Shown piece after piece: positions 6,267 to 14,102 of a stretch of DNA of 26,119 nt. The notes below the pieces were generated by a model. The model was not told the DNA's origin and did no database searches. It saw nothing but the letters and a program-made list of their open reading frames with translations. The translations under genes were made by a program, and so were the position numbers. The DNA is taken from the NCBI GenBank assembly GCA_035294725.1, contig DATGKK010000053.1:1-26119 (forward strand), in the 5' to 3' direction. Origin of the DNA: DATGKK01 sp035294725. GTDB taxonomy: Bacteria; Actinomycetota; Acidimicrobiia; Acidimicrobiales; Bog-793. Position 1 is the stretch's first letter. Each line of letters begins with the position of its first letter.

Positions 6267-7481
6267 GTGCTGACCCGGCGGGGGCGCGCAGCGCTCGTGC
6301 TGTCCGTGGCGCTCCTCGTCGCCGGCCGGATCCTCGGCGTCACCGAGCTGTTCGGGGTGGCCGCGACTGCGGCGGCGGCCGTCGCCCTGGGCGCCGCCAT
6401 GGTGCGCTCCCCCCGCTTGCGGGTGGCGCTGTCGGCGACCGTGGCGCCGCCGGTCATCTCGATCGGCGATCGCGCCTCGCTCGAGATCGTGATCGAGAAC
6501 TCGGGATCGGTGCCCACCCCCGGCGGCCGGCTCCAGCTCGTGCCGGCGGGCGGCGGTGACGGGCCGCTCGTCGAAGTCCCGCGGATCGTTCCCGGCGAGC
6601 GGGCAACGGTGTCCCTCCGCCTCCCGACGGATCGCCGGGGACGCCACGAGGTGACCGGCTTCGACGCCGTGCTGGCCGACCCCCTCGGCATCGCCCGCCG
6701 GCGGGTGACCGGCCTCGGGGCGACTCGCTTCGGGGTCCGTCCTGTCGCCGAACCGCTCTCGGGCGTCCTCCCGATCGGAGGCGGGGGAGCAGACCTCGAG
6801 ACGACGCGGTCCTCCGCCGAGCGCCTGAGGACGGGCGCGTCGCTCCTCAGGCCGTATGTCGCCGGGGACGACCTGCGCCGTGTCCACTGGCCGACCACCG
6901 CGCGCATCGGCGACCTCATGGTGCGCGAGGGCGGAGACCGGGAGCGCGACGCCACCTCCGGCATCACCGTCGTGCTGTCGGCCAGGGTGACCGCAGGCAC
7001 CGCCGGCGGCAGCGCCGTCGACCGCTTCGAGCATGCCGTCCATGTGACGGCGAGCATCCTCACGGCCGCCGCCCGCGAAGGCTCCTCCTTCCGGCTCGTC
7101 ATCCCGGGCTCCGCCGACAGCGGCGACGGCAGCGGCGAGCGGCATCTCGATCTCGCCTTCGACCTGCTCACCGACGTTCGCGGGCTGCCGGCCTCTCACA
7201 GCGGTGAGTCGCACTCCCCGATCGTCTCCCGGAGCGCTCTCGAGGGCAGAGTCGTCATCATGGTCGCAGCCTGCGACGACCCCGAGGCCTTCGGCACCCT
7301 CGTCGGCACCGAGCCGGCCGCGCTCGTGACCCCGGGGACCCCGCTCGTGCTCGTCTGCGCCGGCGCCCTCGAGAGCAGCATCGAGGCCGGACATCGGCAC
7401 GGCCTCGTGGTCCGCACGGCGATCGGCGAATCGCTCGAGGAGCTCTGGACGCTCGGCGACGCTGCCGTGGTGGCCCGATGA
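6267..7481 (+). CDS. DUF58 domain protein
   Basis: A 404-residue protein with two hydrophobic N-terminal segments (about residues 8-25 and 28-46), then a beta-rich region (VAPPVISIGDRASLEIVIENSGSV) and the DUF58 signature RPYVAGDDLRRVHW at 195-208 followed by ARIGDLMVRE. DUF58 proteins are membrane-tethered, have a vWA-like fold in part, and almost always pair with a MoxR ATPase and a transglutaminase. The start is the GTG at 6267, preceded by a GGGAGGG ribosome site. The gene overlaps the next by four bases (ATGA). The biochemical role is not established for the family; I infer a membrane complex with its two neighbours. Confidence 0.92.
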   Translation: MLTRRGRAALVLSVALLVAGRILGVTELFGVAATAAAAVALGAAMVRSPRLRVALSATVAPPVISIGDRASLEIVIENSGSVPTPGGRLQLVPAGGGDGPLVEVPRIVPGERATVSLRLPTDRRGRHEVTGFDAVLADPLGIARRRVTGLGATRFGVRPVAEPLSGVLPIGGGGADLETTRSSAERLRTGASLLRPYVAGDDLRRVHWPTTARIGDLMVREGGDRERDATSGITVVLSARVTAGTAGGSAVDRFEHAVHVTASILTAAAREGSSFRLVIPGSADSGDGSGERHLDLAFDLLTDVRGLPASHSGESHSPIVSRSALEGRVVIMVAACDDPEAFGTLVGTEPAALVTPGTPLVLVCAGALESSIEAGHRHGLVVRTAIGESLEELWTLGDAAVVAR

Positions 7482-9958
7482 CCGGCGACGTCCCGCGCCG
7501 CGTGCGCCTGCTCCCGTGGGCGCTGCTCGTCGTCACGGACCTCGTCGCCCTCACAATGCTGGCTCGCTGCTTCTCAGGCCCGGGCGAGCTCGTCCTCGCC
7601 CTGCCCACCTGCTTGGCCGTGCACCTCCTCGCCGGTGGCGGCCGGCGACTGGCGGCGAAGCGGTGGGCGGTGGCCCGGGCAGCAGCTGCCGGACCGCAGG
7701 GCGCCGATCACCCTGCCGTGGCGCCCGGGGCTGGCGGCACCCGGCGCTACGGCGCCCTCACCGCCCTCGGGTGGGCGCTTGCGCTCGTCGTCGCCTTCCT
7801 CGTGCCGCTTGCCGGCGTCGACGGCGACCGGTTCAGCGTCGTTCTCCCCCTCGGGCCGGCCTGGCATGCCGTGTCGGGCCAGCTCGCCGTCGCCTGGCGG
7901 ATCTTCTCGGACAAGGTGGCCCCGGTCGCCGAGACCCCCGGGCTCGTGCTCGTGACGGCGTGGGCGTCGGGTGCCGTCGCGCTCGCGTCCGAGGTCCTGT
8001 ACGCCGATGCCGGCCTTCCCGCCGTCCTCGCGCTCGTGCCGGCATTCGACGTGGTCGTGTTCGCCGGCACGCTCGGCACGACAACCGGGCGAGCGATCGA
8101 GCTCGCGGTGGTGGCCGCAAGCGGTCTCTCGTTCCTCACGAGCGCTCAGGGGGACCGCCGGCCCGATCGCACGGTCGTGCGTGCCCGGGCGGCGAGCTCG
8201 ATCCGAGATCGCGAGGGGCCAGCTGCTGCGAGCGGGCCTGCCCGCCAGATGGCGTTGCCGGGGATCGCCCTTGCGGCCGCCCTCGCCGGCGGGGTCATCG
8301 GCCCGTTCATCCCGGGTGCGACGAGCGCCCCCCTCGTCGCGTGGCACGGGCTCGCGGTCCGCAAGGGCAAGGGCGGGCCTGGCGCCGGGGGGGTTCATGG
8401 CCACCCCAACAAGATCTTCGTCTCCGACCTCGTGCAGGTGGCCGAGCAGGAGGTCCAGGACACGAGCGCCCTGCTGTTCACCGTCCACAGCTCCGAGCGG
8501 GTGCGCGAGACGCTCCTTACCCTCGACCACTTCAACGGCAACGCGTGGTCCCGGACGCCGGCGAGCGAGGGTCGGTCCGAGGCCGTGGCGGGGTTCGGCG
8601 CCTCGCTCGCGAAGCTTGCCCGCCGGCCCCCGAAGCCGGTCGAGCTCGGCGACGGCGTCCAATCCCTCGACCAGCTGATCCAGATCTCGGGGCTCGGCGG
8701 CGAGCTCCTCCCGACGCCGGGCATCACCGTCGGGGTGGACGGCCTCTCCGGGGTCGCCCGCCTCGGCACCGACGGGCCGACCTCGGTCCTCGAGCCACTC
8801 ACCGCCGAGCTGTCCTATGGGATCCGGGCCATTCTCCCGGCGACCTCAGCGTCCGCGGAGCTGCTCGCCGCCGCTCCGCCGGCGAGCGAGCTGCCAGCAC
8901 CTGGCACGACGGCCGACCTCCAGCTGCCGGGGCCGGTCCCGGCAGCCCTCAAGCGTCTCGCCGCTTCCATCGTCGGCGGCGCGACCGACCCGTTCGTGAA
9001 GGCGGAGCGCCTGCAGAACTACTTCCTCACCGGTCGCTTCACCTACCACCTGCCGACCTTCGCCCCCTCGGGGGCGATCGCCGACCAGTCGCAGACCTAC
9101 CGTGCGCTCGAGGCCTTCTTGTTCTCGAACCGGACCGGGTACTGCCAGCAGTTCGCGACGGCATTTGCCGTGCTCGCCCGGATCGAGGACCTGCCGACCC
9201 GCATCGCCATCGGCTTCCTTCCCGGCAAGGAGGTCGGCCACGACGAGTACCTCGTCACCGGGGCGCAGGTCCACGCCTGGCCGGAGGTCAACCTCGGCAG
9301 CTTCGGCTGGGTGACCTTCGAGCCCACGCCGGGCGTGCTCCGCCAGGGCATCACCCCACCGCCGACGACCGGGCACCGCGGTGGCCCGGGCCCGACCGCG
9401 ACCACCCAGCCGCTTGGACCCGGCGACAAGTCACGGTTCCGCATCACCGACTCGAAGGCTCCGCCGACCCCACGCGTCGCTGGCCACCTCGGCGCCCACC
9501 ACCTCCGGCAGCCTGCGGGCAGCAGCGGACTGGCCGACCTGGTGCTCGCCCTGGCCGCCCTCGCCCTTGCCTGGGCGGTCGGGGTGCCCTCATGGCGCTG
9601 GCAGCGGCGCCGGCGGGACCGGCGCGACGCGAGCCGGGCGCCCGTCACGGCCTGGGTGGCGACGACGTGGATGCTCGCCGCCGCAGGCGCCCACCGCCGC
9701 AGGGCCGAGACCCATCTCGAGTTCGTGGACCGGGTCCGCCGGCTGGGACTGCTGAACGCGGAGGCTCTCGCGGCGCTCGAGCGTCTCGCCCGCTCGGTGG
9801 ACCGGGCGTTGTACTCCCGATCGCCGGCGGGCGGTTCTGCGGCGGACGCTGCCTGGTCGGACGCCGCCGCCGTCCGCAGGGCGATCCGCAGGAAGATCTC
9901 GTGGTGGCAGAAGATCTCGGTCGTGCTCGATCCCCGGGACCTGCTCGGGGCCCCCTGA
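7478..9958 (+). CDS. TgpA-like membrane transglutaminase
   Basis: An 826-residue membrane protein. The N-terminal 280 residues hold about six or seven hydrophobic spans (for example LLPWALLVVTDLVALTML, LGWALALVVAFLVPLAG, GIALAAALAGGVIGPFIPG). An external region follows with a transglutaminase core: Cys556 in GYCQQFATAFAVLARI, His599 in VHAWPEVNL, and the third triad position in FEPTPG is Glu615, where many transglutaminases have Asp; FEPTP is, as I recall, common in this subfamily. A last span (LADLVLALAALALAWAVG) precedes a cytoplasmic DUF4129-like tail with LVFVDRVRRLG-type helices. The start ATG overlaps the DUF58 stop. Family members are thought to act at the cell envelope; no substrate is known here. 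Confidence 0.92.
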   Translation: MTGDVPRRVRLLPWALLVVTDLVALTMLARCFSGPGELVLALPTCLAVHLLAGGGRRLAAKRWAVARAAAAGPQGADHPAVAPGAGGTRRYGALTALGWALALVVAFLVPLAGVDGDRFSVVLPLGPAWHAVSGQLAVAWRIFSDKVAPVAETPGLVLVTAWASGAVALASEVLYADAGLPAVLALVPAFDVVVFAGTLGTTTGRAIELAVVAASGLSFLTSAQGDRRPDRTVVRARAASSIRDREGPAAASGPARQMALPGIALAAALAGGVIGPFIPGATSAPLVAWHGLAVRKGKGGPGAGGVHGHPNKIFVSDLVQVAEQEVQDTSALLFTVHSSERVRETLLTLDHFNGNAWSRTPASEGRSEAVAGFGASLAKLARRPPKPVELGDGVQSLDQLIQISGLGGELLPTPGITVGVDGLSGVARLGTDGPTSVLEPLTAELSYGIRAILPATSASAELLAAAPPASELPAPGTTADLQLPGPVPAALKRLAASIVGGATDPFVKAERLQNYFLTGRFTYHLPTFAPSGAIADQSQTYRALEAFLFSNRTGYCQQFATAFAVLARIEDLPTRIAIGFLPGKEVGHDEYLVTGAQVHAWPEVNLGSFGWVTFEPTPGVLRQGITPPPTTGHRGGPGPTATTQPLGPGDKSRFRITDSKAPPTPRVAGHLGAHHLRQPAGSSGLADLVLALAALALAWAVGVPSWRWQRRRRDRRDASRAPVTAWVATTWMLAAAGAHRRRAETHLEFVDRVRRLGLLNAEALAALERLARSVDRALYSRSPAGGSAADAAWSDAAAVRRAIRRKISWWQKISVVLDPRDLLGAP

Positions 9959-9966
9959 GCGCGCTA

Positions 9967-9972
9967 TAGGGT
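9967..9972 (+). promoter_or_regulatory. Putative -10 element (TAGGGT), leaderless start of the SigR-like gene
   Basis: TAGGGT follows the transglutaminase stop and ends 6 nt before the GTG at 9979. No Shine-Dalgarno is present. A SigR-type autoregulatory sequence (GGAAT, about 18 nt, GTT) was looked for by eye and not found. Confidence 0.45.
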
Positions 9973-9978
9973 GCTCCG

Positions 9979-10551
9979 GTGGCCGATCAGGCGCGTTTCG
10001 CGGAGGACACCGAGCAGTACATGGGCTCCCTCTACTCGGCCGCGCTCAGGATGACGCGGAACCGGGCGGACGCCGAGGACCTCGTGCAGGAGACCTACCT
10101 GAAGGCCTACCGCGCCTATGGCTCGTTCAGGGAGGGCACGAACCTGAAGGCGTGGCTCTACCGGATCCTCACCAACACCTTCATCAACAGCTACCGCTCC
10201 AAGCGTCGCCACCCCGAAGAGACCGACCTCGAGGAAGTGGAGGACTTCTACCTGTTCCGGCGCCTCGGTGGCCTCGAGGCGGCCGCGGCGGGACGCAGCG
10301 CCGAGGACGAGGTGCTCGACAGCTTCACCGACGACGAGGTGAAAAAGGCGATCGAGTCGCTGCCCGAGAACTTCCGGATCACGGTGCTGCTCAGTGACGT
10401 CGAGGGCTTTTCCTACAAGGAGATCGCCGAGATCACCGACGTCCCGATCGGCACGGTGATGAGCCGGCTCCACCGTGGAAGAAGGGCGCTCCAGAAGGCG
10501 TTGCACGAGTTCGGGATGGAACGTGGGCTGGTCGGCGCCCAGTCCGGATGA
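9979..10551 (+). CDS. sigR: ECF sigma factor, SigR/SigH-like (redox stress)
   Basis: A 190-residue ECF sigma factor. Region 2 spans residues 8-75 (DAEDLVQETYLKAYRAYGSF, LKAWLYRILTNTFINSYRSKRR) and region 4 spans 125-172 (LPENFRITVLLSDVEGFSYK, IPIGTV-like VPIGTVMSRLHRGRRAL). The wording matches Streptomyces SigR and mycobacterial SigH, which direct the thiol-oxidative and heat stress response including thioredoxin and protease genes. A matching RsrA-type zinc anti-sigma is encoded immediately downstream with a four-base ATGA overlap, which strengthens the assignment. The start GTG is supported by the -10-like TAGGGT six bases upstream. It is separated by only 20 nt from the transglutaminase, so read-through is possible. 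Confidence 0.92.
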   Translation: MADQARFAEDTEQYMGSLYSAALRMTRNRADAEDLVQETYLKAYRAYGSFREGTNLKAWLYRILTNTFINSYRSKRRHPEETDLEEVEDFYLFRRLGGLEAAAAGRSAEDEVLDSFTDDEVKKAIESLPENFRITVLLSDVEGFSYKEIAEITDVPIGTVMSRLHRGRRALQKALHEFGMERGLVGAQSG

Positions 10552-10835
10552 GCCGGAGATCGGGGATGGTCACGAACGAGCCAGGACACGCCGAGCTGGA
10601 CTGCCGGGAGGCGCTCCACCGGATCTACCACTTCCTCGACGGCGAGCTCACCTCGGAGCGGCGCGGCGCCATCGAGGCACACCTGAACGGGTGCTCGCCC
10701 TGCCTGCAGATGTTCGGCTTCGAGGCCGAGCTGCGCAAGGTCATCGCGGGCAAGTGCCGTGAAGCTGTCCCTGACGGCCTGCGAGAGCGGATCGCCCAGG
10801 CGATCGACCACGAGCATGACCGGGCGACCACCTGA
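10548..10835 (+). CDS. rsrA: RsrA-like zinc-binding anti-sigma factor
   Basis: A 95-residue protein with the ZAS motif H-x3-C-x2-C at His45, Cys49 and Cys52 (HLNGCSPCLQMFGFEAELRK). Cys19 in LDCREALHRIYHFLDGEL matches the N-terminal trigger cysteine of RsrA, and Cys70 (AGKC) falls where RsrA has its C-terminal cysteine pair, here single. In the RsrA family, zinc-bound reduced protein holds SigR; oxidation forms a disulfide, releases zinc and frees the sigma factor. All residues needed for that switch appear present. The ATG overlaps the sigma stop (ATGA), but the ATG at 10566, preceded by GGAG, gives an N-terminus more like RsrA; either start is plausible. Location is cytoplasmic, with no membrane span. 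Confidence 0.9.
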   Translation: MSRRSGMVTNEPGHAELDCREALHRIYHFLDGELTSERRGAIEAHLNGCSPCLQMFGFEAELRKVIAGKCREAVPDGLRERIAQAIDHEHDRATT

Positions 10836-10838
10836 ACG

Positions 10839-11933
10839 GTGGCCTACGACCCGGTCGACTGGGCGGTCGCCGAGCGCGTTGCGGTGCGCGTGGCGGGCCG
10901 CTCGCTCCCCTTTGTCGACTCGAGGGCCTCGCAGCGTCTCGTCGACGACTTCGCCGAGCTGACGCCCGTCGCCGAGGAGCTGGTCGGGGATGCGACCGGT
11001 CTGCGCAGCCTCGAGGGTCCGGCACGGGCCGAGGTGACGGACCGCGCCGGCTGGATCCGGGCCAACCTCCGCTCGTTCCGCCGGCTGCTCACCCCGTTGC
11101 TCGAGCGGGCCGAGACGAACGGGAGCGGTCCGCTCGCCCGCAAGATGCCGGAGCCGCTCGCGCGGGCGACCCGCGCCGTCGCCGGCACCGAGCTCGGTGC
11201 GGTGCTCGGCTGGATGTCGACGCGAGTGCTCGGGCAGTACGACCTCCTGCTCACCGAGGACAGCGACACGCCGGGCGACGTCGTCTACTACGTGGGCCCG
11301 AACGTGGTCTCGCTCGAGCGGCGCCACGGCTTTGCTGCGAGGGACTTCCGGCTCTGGATCGCCATCCACGAGCTCACCCACCGGGCGCAATTCACGGGCG
11401 TTCCCTGGATGCGCCAGCACTTCCTCGACCTCGTCGACCGCGGGGTGTCCATCGGGGCGCCGGACCCGAAGGCCATCGCAGCGGCGCTCGCCCGCATGGC
11501 GCGGGAGATCGGGGCCGGCAAGAACCCGATCGCCGAGTCAGGCCTCGTCGGTGTGCTCGCCACGCCTGAGCAGGCCGAGGTCCTCCGCACCATCCAGGCC
11601 CTCATGAGCCTGCTCGAAGGCCACGGCGACGTCGTCATGAACCGCGCCGCGAGCGACCGGATCCCCGAGGCCCAGCGGTTCGCCGAGACGCTGCAGGCCC
11701 GCCGGGACTCAGCGCGGGGGGTGACGAAGCTCCTCCAGCAGCTGATCGGGATGGACGCGAAGATGCGCCAGTACCGGGAGGGGGAGCAGTTCGTCGAGAG
11801 TGTCGAAGCCCATGCGCCCGAGCTCTTCCCGCTCGTGTGGGAGCACCCGAAGTACCTGCCGAGCCTGGACGAGGTGCGCGACCCGGCGAGCTGGATCGCA
11901 CGCGTCGGGGGCCGCTCGCTCGAGATCGCCTGA
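10839..11933 (+). CDS. Zincin-like metalloprotease, DUF2342 family
   Basis: A 364-residue protein of the actinobacterial DUF2342 family, also named coenzyme F420 biosynthesis-associated or type 2 zincin-like protein. The HExxH zinc motif is His177-Glu178-x-x-His181 in AIHELTHRAQF, and EGHGDVVMN at about 260-268 could supply the third ligand. The rest is mostly helical. It directly precedes tilS, as in mycobacteria (next to the tilS-hpt pair), which is the main context clue. The start is GTG three bases after the anti-sigma stop, so it is probably co-transcribed. No signal peptide is visible. Proteolytic activity and substrate are unproven for the family; the F420 link in the name comes from phylogenetic profiling. 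Confidence 0.92.
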   Translation: MAYDPVDWAVAERVAVRVAGRSLPFVDSRASQRLVDDFAELTPVAEELVGDATGLRSLEGPARAEVTDRAGWIRANLRSFRRLLTPLLERAETNGSGPLARKMPEPLARATRAVAGTELGAVLGWMSTRVLGQYDLLLTEDSDTPGDVVYYVGPNVVSLERRHGFAARDFRLWIAIHELTHRAQFTGVPWMRQHFLDLVDRGVSIGAPDPKAIAAALARMAREIGAGKNPIAESGLVGVLATPEQAEVLRTIQALMSLLEGHGDVVMNRAASDRIPEAQRFAETLQARRDSARGVTKLLQQLIGMDAKMRQYREGEQFVESVEAHAPELFPLVWEHPKYLPSLDEVRDPASWIARVGGRSLEIA

Positions 11934-11938
11934 GGCTC

Positions 11939-12919
11939 GTGGCGGCTCGGTCGCTGCGCCTGTTGAAGACCGACGGACCGCCCCCGCGCGACCTCGCCCG
12001 CAGCCTCGTCCGGCGGTGCGCCTTCCCCGTGCCCGATCCGGACCTTCCCCCGTCCCGGCTCGCTTGTGCCGTCTCGGGCGGCCCCGACTCGCTCGCTCTC
12101 CTCGTCCTCGCGGTCGAGGCCGGCCTCCATCCGGTCGCGTACCAGGTGGACCACGGGCTGCGACCCGGCTCCTCCGACGAGGTCGAGGTGGTGCGCCGCG
12201 CCGCGTCGGTTCTCGCCGGCCGCCTGCGAGAGCCGTCCGGCGGGATCGAGGTGGTGGCGCTCCGGGTCGAGGTGCCGCCGGGACCGAATCTCGAGGCGAG
12301 GGCGAGGTCTGCCCGCTTCGGCGTGCTGCCGCCCGACGTCGCGACCGGGCACACCGCCGACGATCAGGCCGAGACGATCCTCATCAACCTGCTGCGCGGA
12401 GCGGGAACGGCCGGGCTCGCAGGGATGCGGCCCGGGCCGCGCCACCCCCTGCTAGCCCTTCGCCGCGCCGAGACGAGAGCCGTCTGCCGCGAAGCGGGGC
12501 TCGAGTGGGTGGAGGACCCGAGCAACAGGGAGCTCGGCCCTTTGCGCAACCGGGTCCGGCACCAGCTGCTGCCGAGCCTCGCAGAGCTGTCGGGGCGCGA
12601 CCCGGTGCCCATCTTGTGCCGGCAGGCGGAGCTGCTCGGTGATGACGACACGCTCCTCGAGAGCCTCGCGGCGACCCTGGACCCCACGTCGGCCCGGGAG
12701 CTTGCCGCGGCAGCGGCGCCACTCGCGCGCCGGGCGGTGCGGGCCTGGCTGAAGCAGGTCGCCGGCTCCTCCCATCCGCCCTCGGCCGCCGTGGTGGAGC
12801 GGGTGCTCGAGGTCGCTCGGGGCGGCCCGCTCGCCTGCGAGGTCGGCGGCGGGATCGCGGTCCGCCGGCGCCGGGGGAGGCTCGTCGTCGAGCACGACGG
12901 TTCGCCCCCGGTCCGGTAG
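11939..12919 (+). CDS. tilS: tRNA(Ile)-lysidine synthase
   Basis: TilS ligates lysine to C34 of tRNA(Ile2) using ATP, changing the anticodon to read AUA, and is essential in most bacteria. The 326-residue protein has the PP-loop SGGPDS at residues 46-51 and the TilS-typical stretch GHTADDQAETILINLLRGAG, followed by VEDPSNRELGPLRNRVRHQLLP. The C-terminal part is short, as in other actinobacterial TilS proteins. The frame is open far upstream, into the preceding gene; I chose the GTG at 11939, five bases after the DUF2342 stop, because upstream residues overlap that gene. The stop TAG is also the beginning of the predicted -10 hexamer for hpt. Confidence 0.92.
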   Translation: MAARSLRLLKTDGPPPRDLARSLVRRCAFPVPDPDLPPSRLACAVSGGPDSLALLVLAVEAGLHPVAYQVDHGLRPGSSDEVEVVRRAASVLAGRLREPSGGIEVVALRVEVPPGPNLEARARSARFGVLPPDVATGHTADDQAETILINLLRGAGTAGLAGMRPGPRHPLLALRRAETRAVCREAGLEWVEDPSNRELGPLRNRVRHQLLPSLAELSGRDPVPILCRQAELLGDDDTLLESLAATLDPTSARELAAAAAPLARRAVRAWLKQVAGSSHPPSAAVVERVLEVARGGPLACEVGGGIAVRRRRGRLVVEHDGSPPVR

Positions 12920-12922
12920 CCT
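12917..12922 (+). promoter_or_regulatory. Putative -10 element (TAGCCT) overlapping the tilS stop codon
   Basis: The TAG stop of tilS forms the first half of TAGCCT, which ends 8 nt before the hpt GTG. This could start a leaderless hpt-folate operon mRNA. Confidence 0.4.
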
Positions 12923-12930
12923 CCTCGCCC

Positions 12931-13524
12931 GTGAGCGAGGGCGCACTGGGTGCGGGTGCGGAGGCGCGCGAGGCGTCCTGGGTGGACGCCGATCCTCTCG
13001 TCGGGCGCGTCGTCGTCTCGGCCGCCGAGATCGCGACGAGGGTGGGAGAGCTCGGGGAGCAGATCACGAAGGACTACTGGGGGCGCCCGCCGTTGCTCGT
13101 CGGGGTGCTGAAGGGCGCCTTCGTCTTCATGGCCGACCTCGCCCGCTGCATCGCGCTGCCACTCGAGCTCGACTTCATGGCCGTCTCCTCCTACGGCGCC
13201 GCGACCAAGACGAGTGGCGTCGTCCGCATCGTGAAGGACCTCGACATCGACCTCAGCGGCCGCCACGTCATCGTGGTCGAGGACATCGTCGACAGCGGGC
13301 TCACGCTCTCCTACCTCCGCCGGAGCCTGCTCGCCCGCGGGCCCGACTCCCTCGCCGTGTGCGCGCTGCTGCAGAAGACCGGGCAGCAGCGGATGGACTT
13401 CGACGTCGAGTACGTGGGGTTCGAGATCCCCCCCGAGTTCGTCATCGGCTACGGGCTGGACGTGGCCGAGGAGTACCGGAACCTGCCGGACCTGCGCGTG
13501 TACCTCGGCGGCGAGCCCGAGTGA
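12931..13524 (+). CDS. hpt: Hypoxanthine(-guanine) phosphoribosyltransferase
   Basis: A 197-residue purine salvage enzyme converting hypoxanthine or guanine plus PRPP to IMP or GMP. The PRPP-binding motif VIVVEDIVDSGLT is at residues 113-125 with the acidic pair Glu117-Asp118; the flexible-loop SSYGAATKTSG lies at 86-96, and YVGFEIPPEFVIGYGLD near the C-terminus is the usual base-binding and closing region. The tilS-hpt pairing is conserved across many bacteria. An N-terminal extension of about 18 residues before the core is rich in Ala/Glu/Gly. It overlaps folE by four bases (GTGA). The ftsH gene that usually follows hpt is absent. Confidence 0.95.
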   Translation: MSEGALGAGAEAREASWVDADPLVGRVVVSAAEIATRVGELGEQITKDYWGRPPLLVGVLKGAFVFMADLARCIALPLELDFMAVSSYGAATKTSGVVRIVKDLDIDLSGRHVIVVEDIVDSGLTLSYLRRSLLARGPDSLAVCALLQKTGQQRMDFDVEYVGFEIPPEFVIGYGLDVAEEYRNLPDLRVYLGGEPE

Positions 13525-14102
13525 GCGTCGACCGCCGACGGGTCGAGGCCGCCGTTGCCGAGCTCCTCGCCGCCATCGGGGAGGACCCGGCCAGGGAGGG
13601 CCTCGAGCGCACGCCGGCCCGGGTGGCGAGCATGTACGACGAGCTGTTCGGAGACGCCGACGAGCCGCCCGACCGCTTCCTCACCGTCACCTTCGCCGCC
13701 GAGCACGACGAGATGGTCATGGTGCGGGACATCCCGTTCGCGTCGCTGTGCGAGCATCACCTCGTCCCGTTCCTCGGCAAGGCGCACGTCGCCTACATCC
13801 CCTCGACGACTGGCCGCATCACCGGGCTGTCGAAGCTCGCCCGCGTCGTGGACGCCTATGCGAGGCGCCTCCAGGTGCAAGAGCGGATGACCTCGCAGAT
13901 CGCGGACTCGATCGAGCGGGCGCTCGGACCACGCGGCGTCCTCGTCGTGATCGAGGCCGAGCACCTTTGCATGTCGATGCGGGGCATCCGAAAGCCGGGG
14001 ACGCTCACGGTGACCTCGGCAGTTCGCGGGCTGTTCCGCCACGATGCCGCCACGCGGGCCGAGGCGATGGCCTTCGTCCGCGGGCTTCGGTCGGTGCCGT
14101 GA
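13521..14102 (+). CDS. folE: GTP cyclohydrolase I
   Basis: Catalyses GTP to 7,8-dihydroneopterin triphosphate, the first step of folate synthesis. The 193-residue protein carries the zinc ligands Cys77 and His80 in SLCEHHLVPFLGKAHVAYIP and Cys150 in EAEHLCMSMRG; this is the zinc-dependent FolE1 type. The GxSKLARVVD segment (TGLSKLARVVDAYARRLQVQ) is intact. The frame is open back into hpt, but the GTG at 13521 overlapping the hpt stop gives the usual length and N-terminus. It opens the chain folE-folP-X-folB, every junction being a GTGA overlap, so the genes are very likely translationally coupled. Confidence 0.96.
   Translation: MSVDRRRVEAAVAELLAAIGEDPAREGLERTPARVASMYDELFGDADEPPDRFLTVTFAAEHDEMVMVRDIPFASLCEHHLVPFLGKAHVAYIPSTTGRITGLSKLARVVDAYARRLQVQERMTSQIADSIERALGPRGVLVVIEAEHLCMSMRGIRKPGTLTVTSAVRGLFRHDAATRAEAMAFVRGLRSVP

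Noticed and set aside
4211..7171. A 986-codon open frame on the minus strand
   Set aside because: It runs antisense through CHAT, moxR and DUF58, is Arg/Ser/Pro-rich without any domain, and is explained by the scarcity of stops opposite GC-rich coding DNA.
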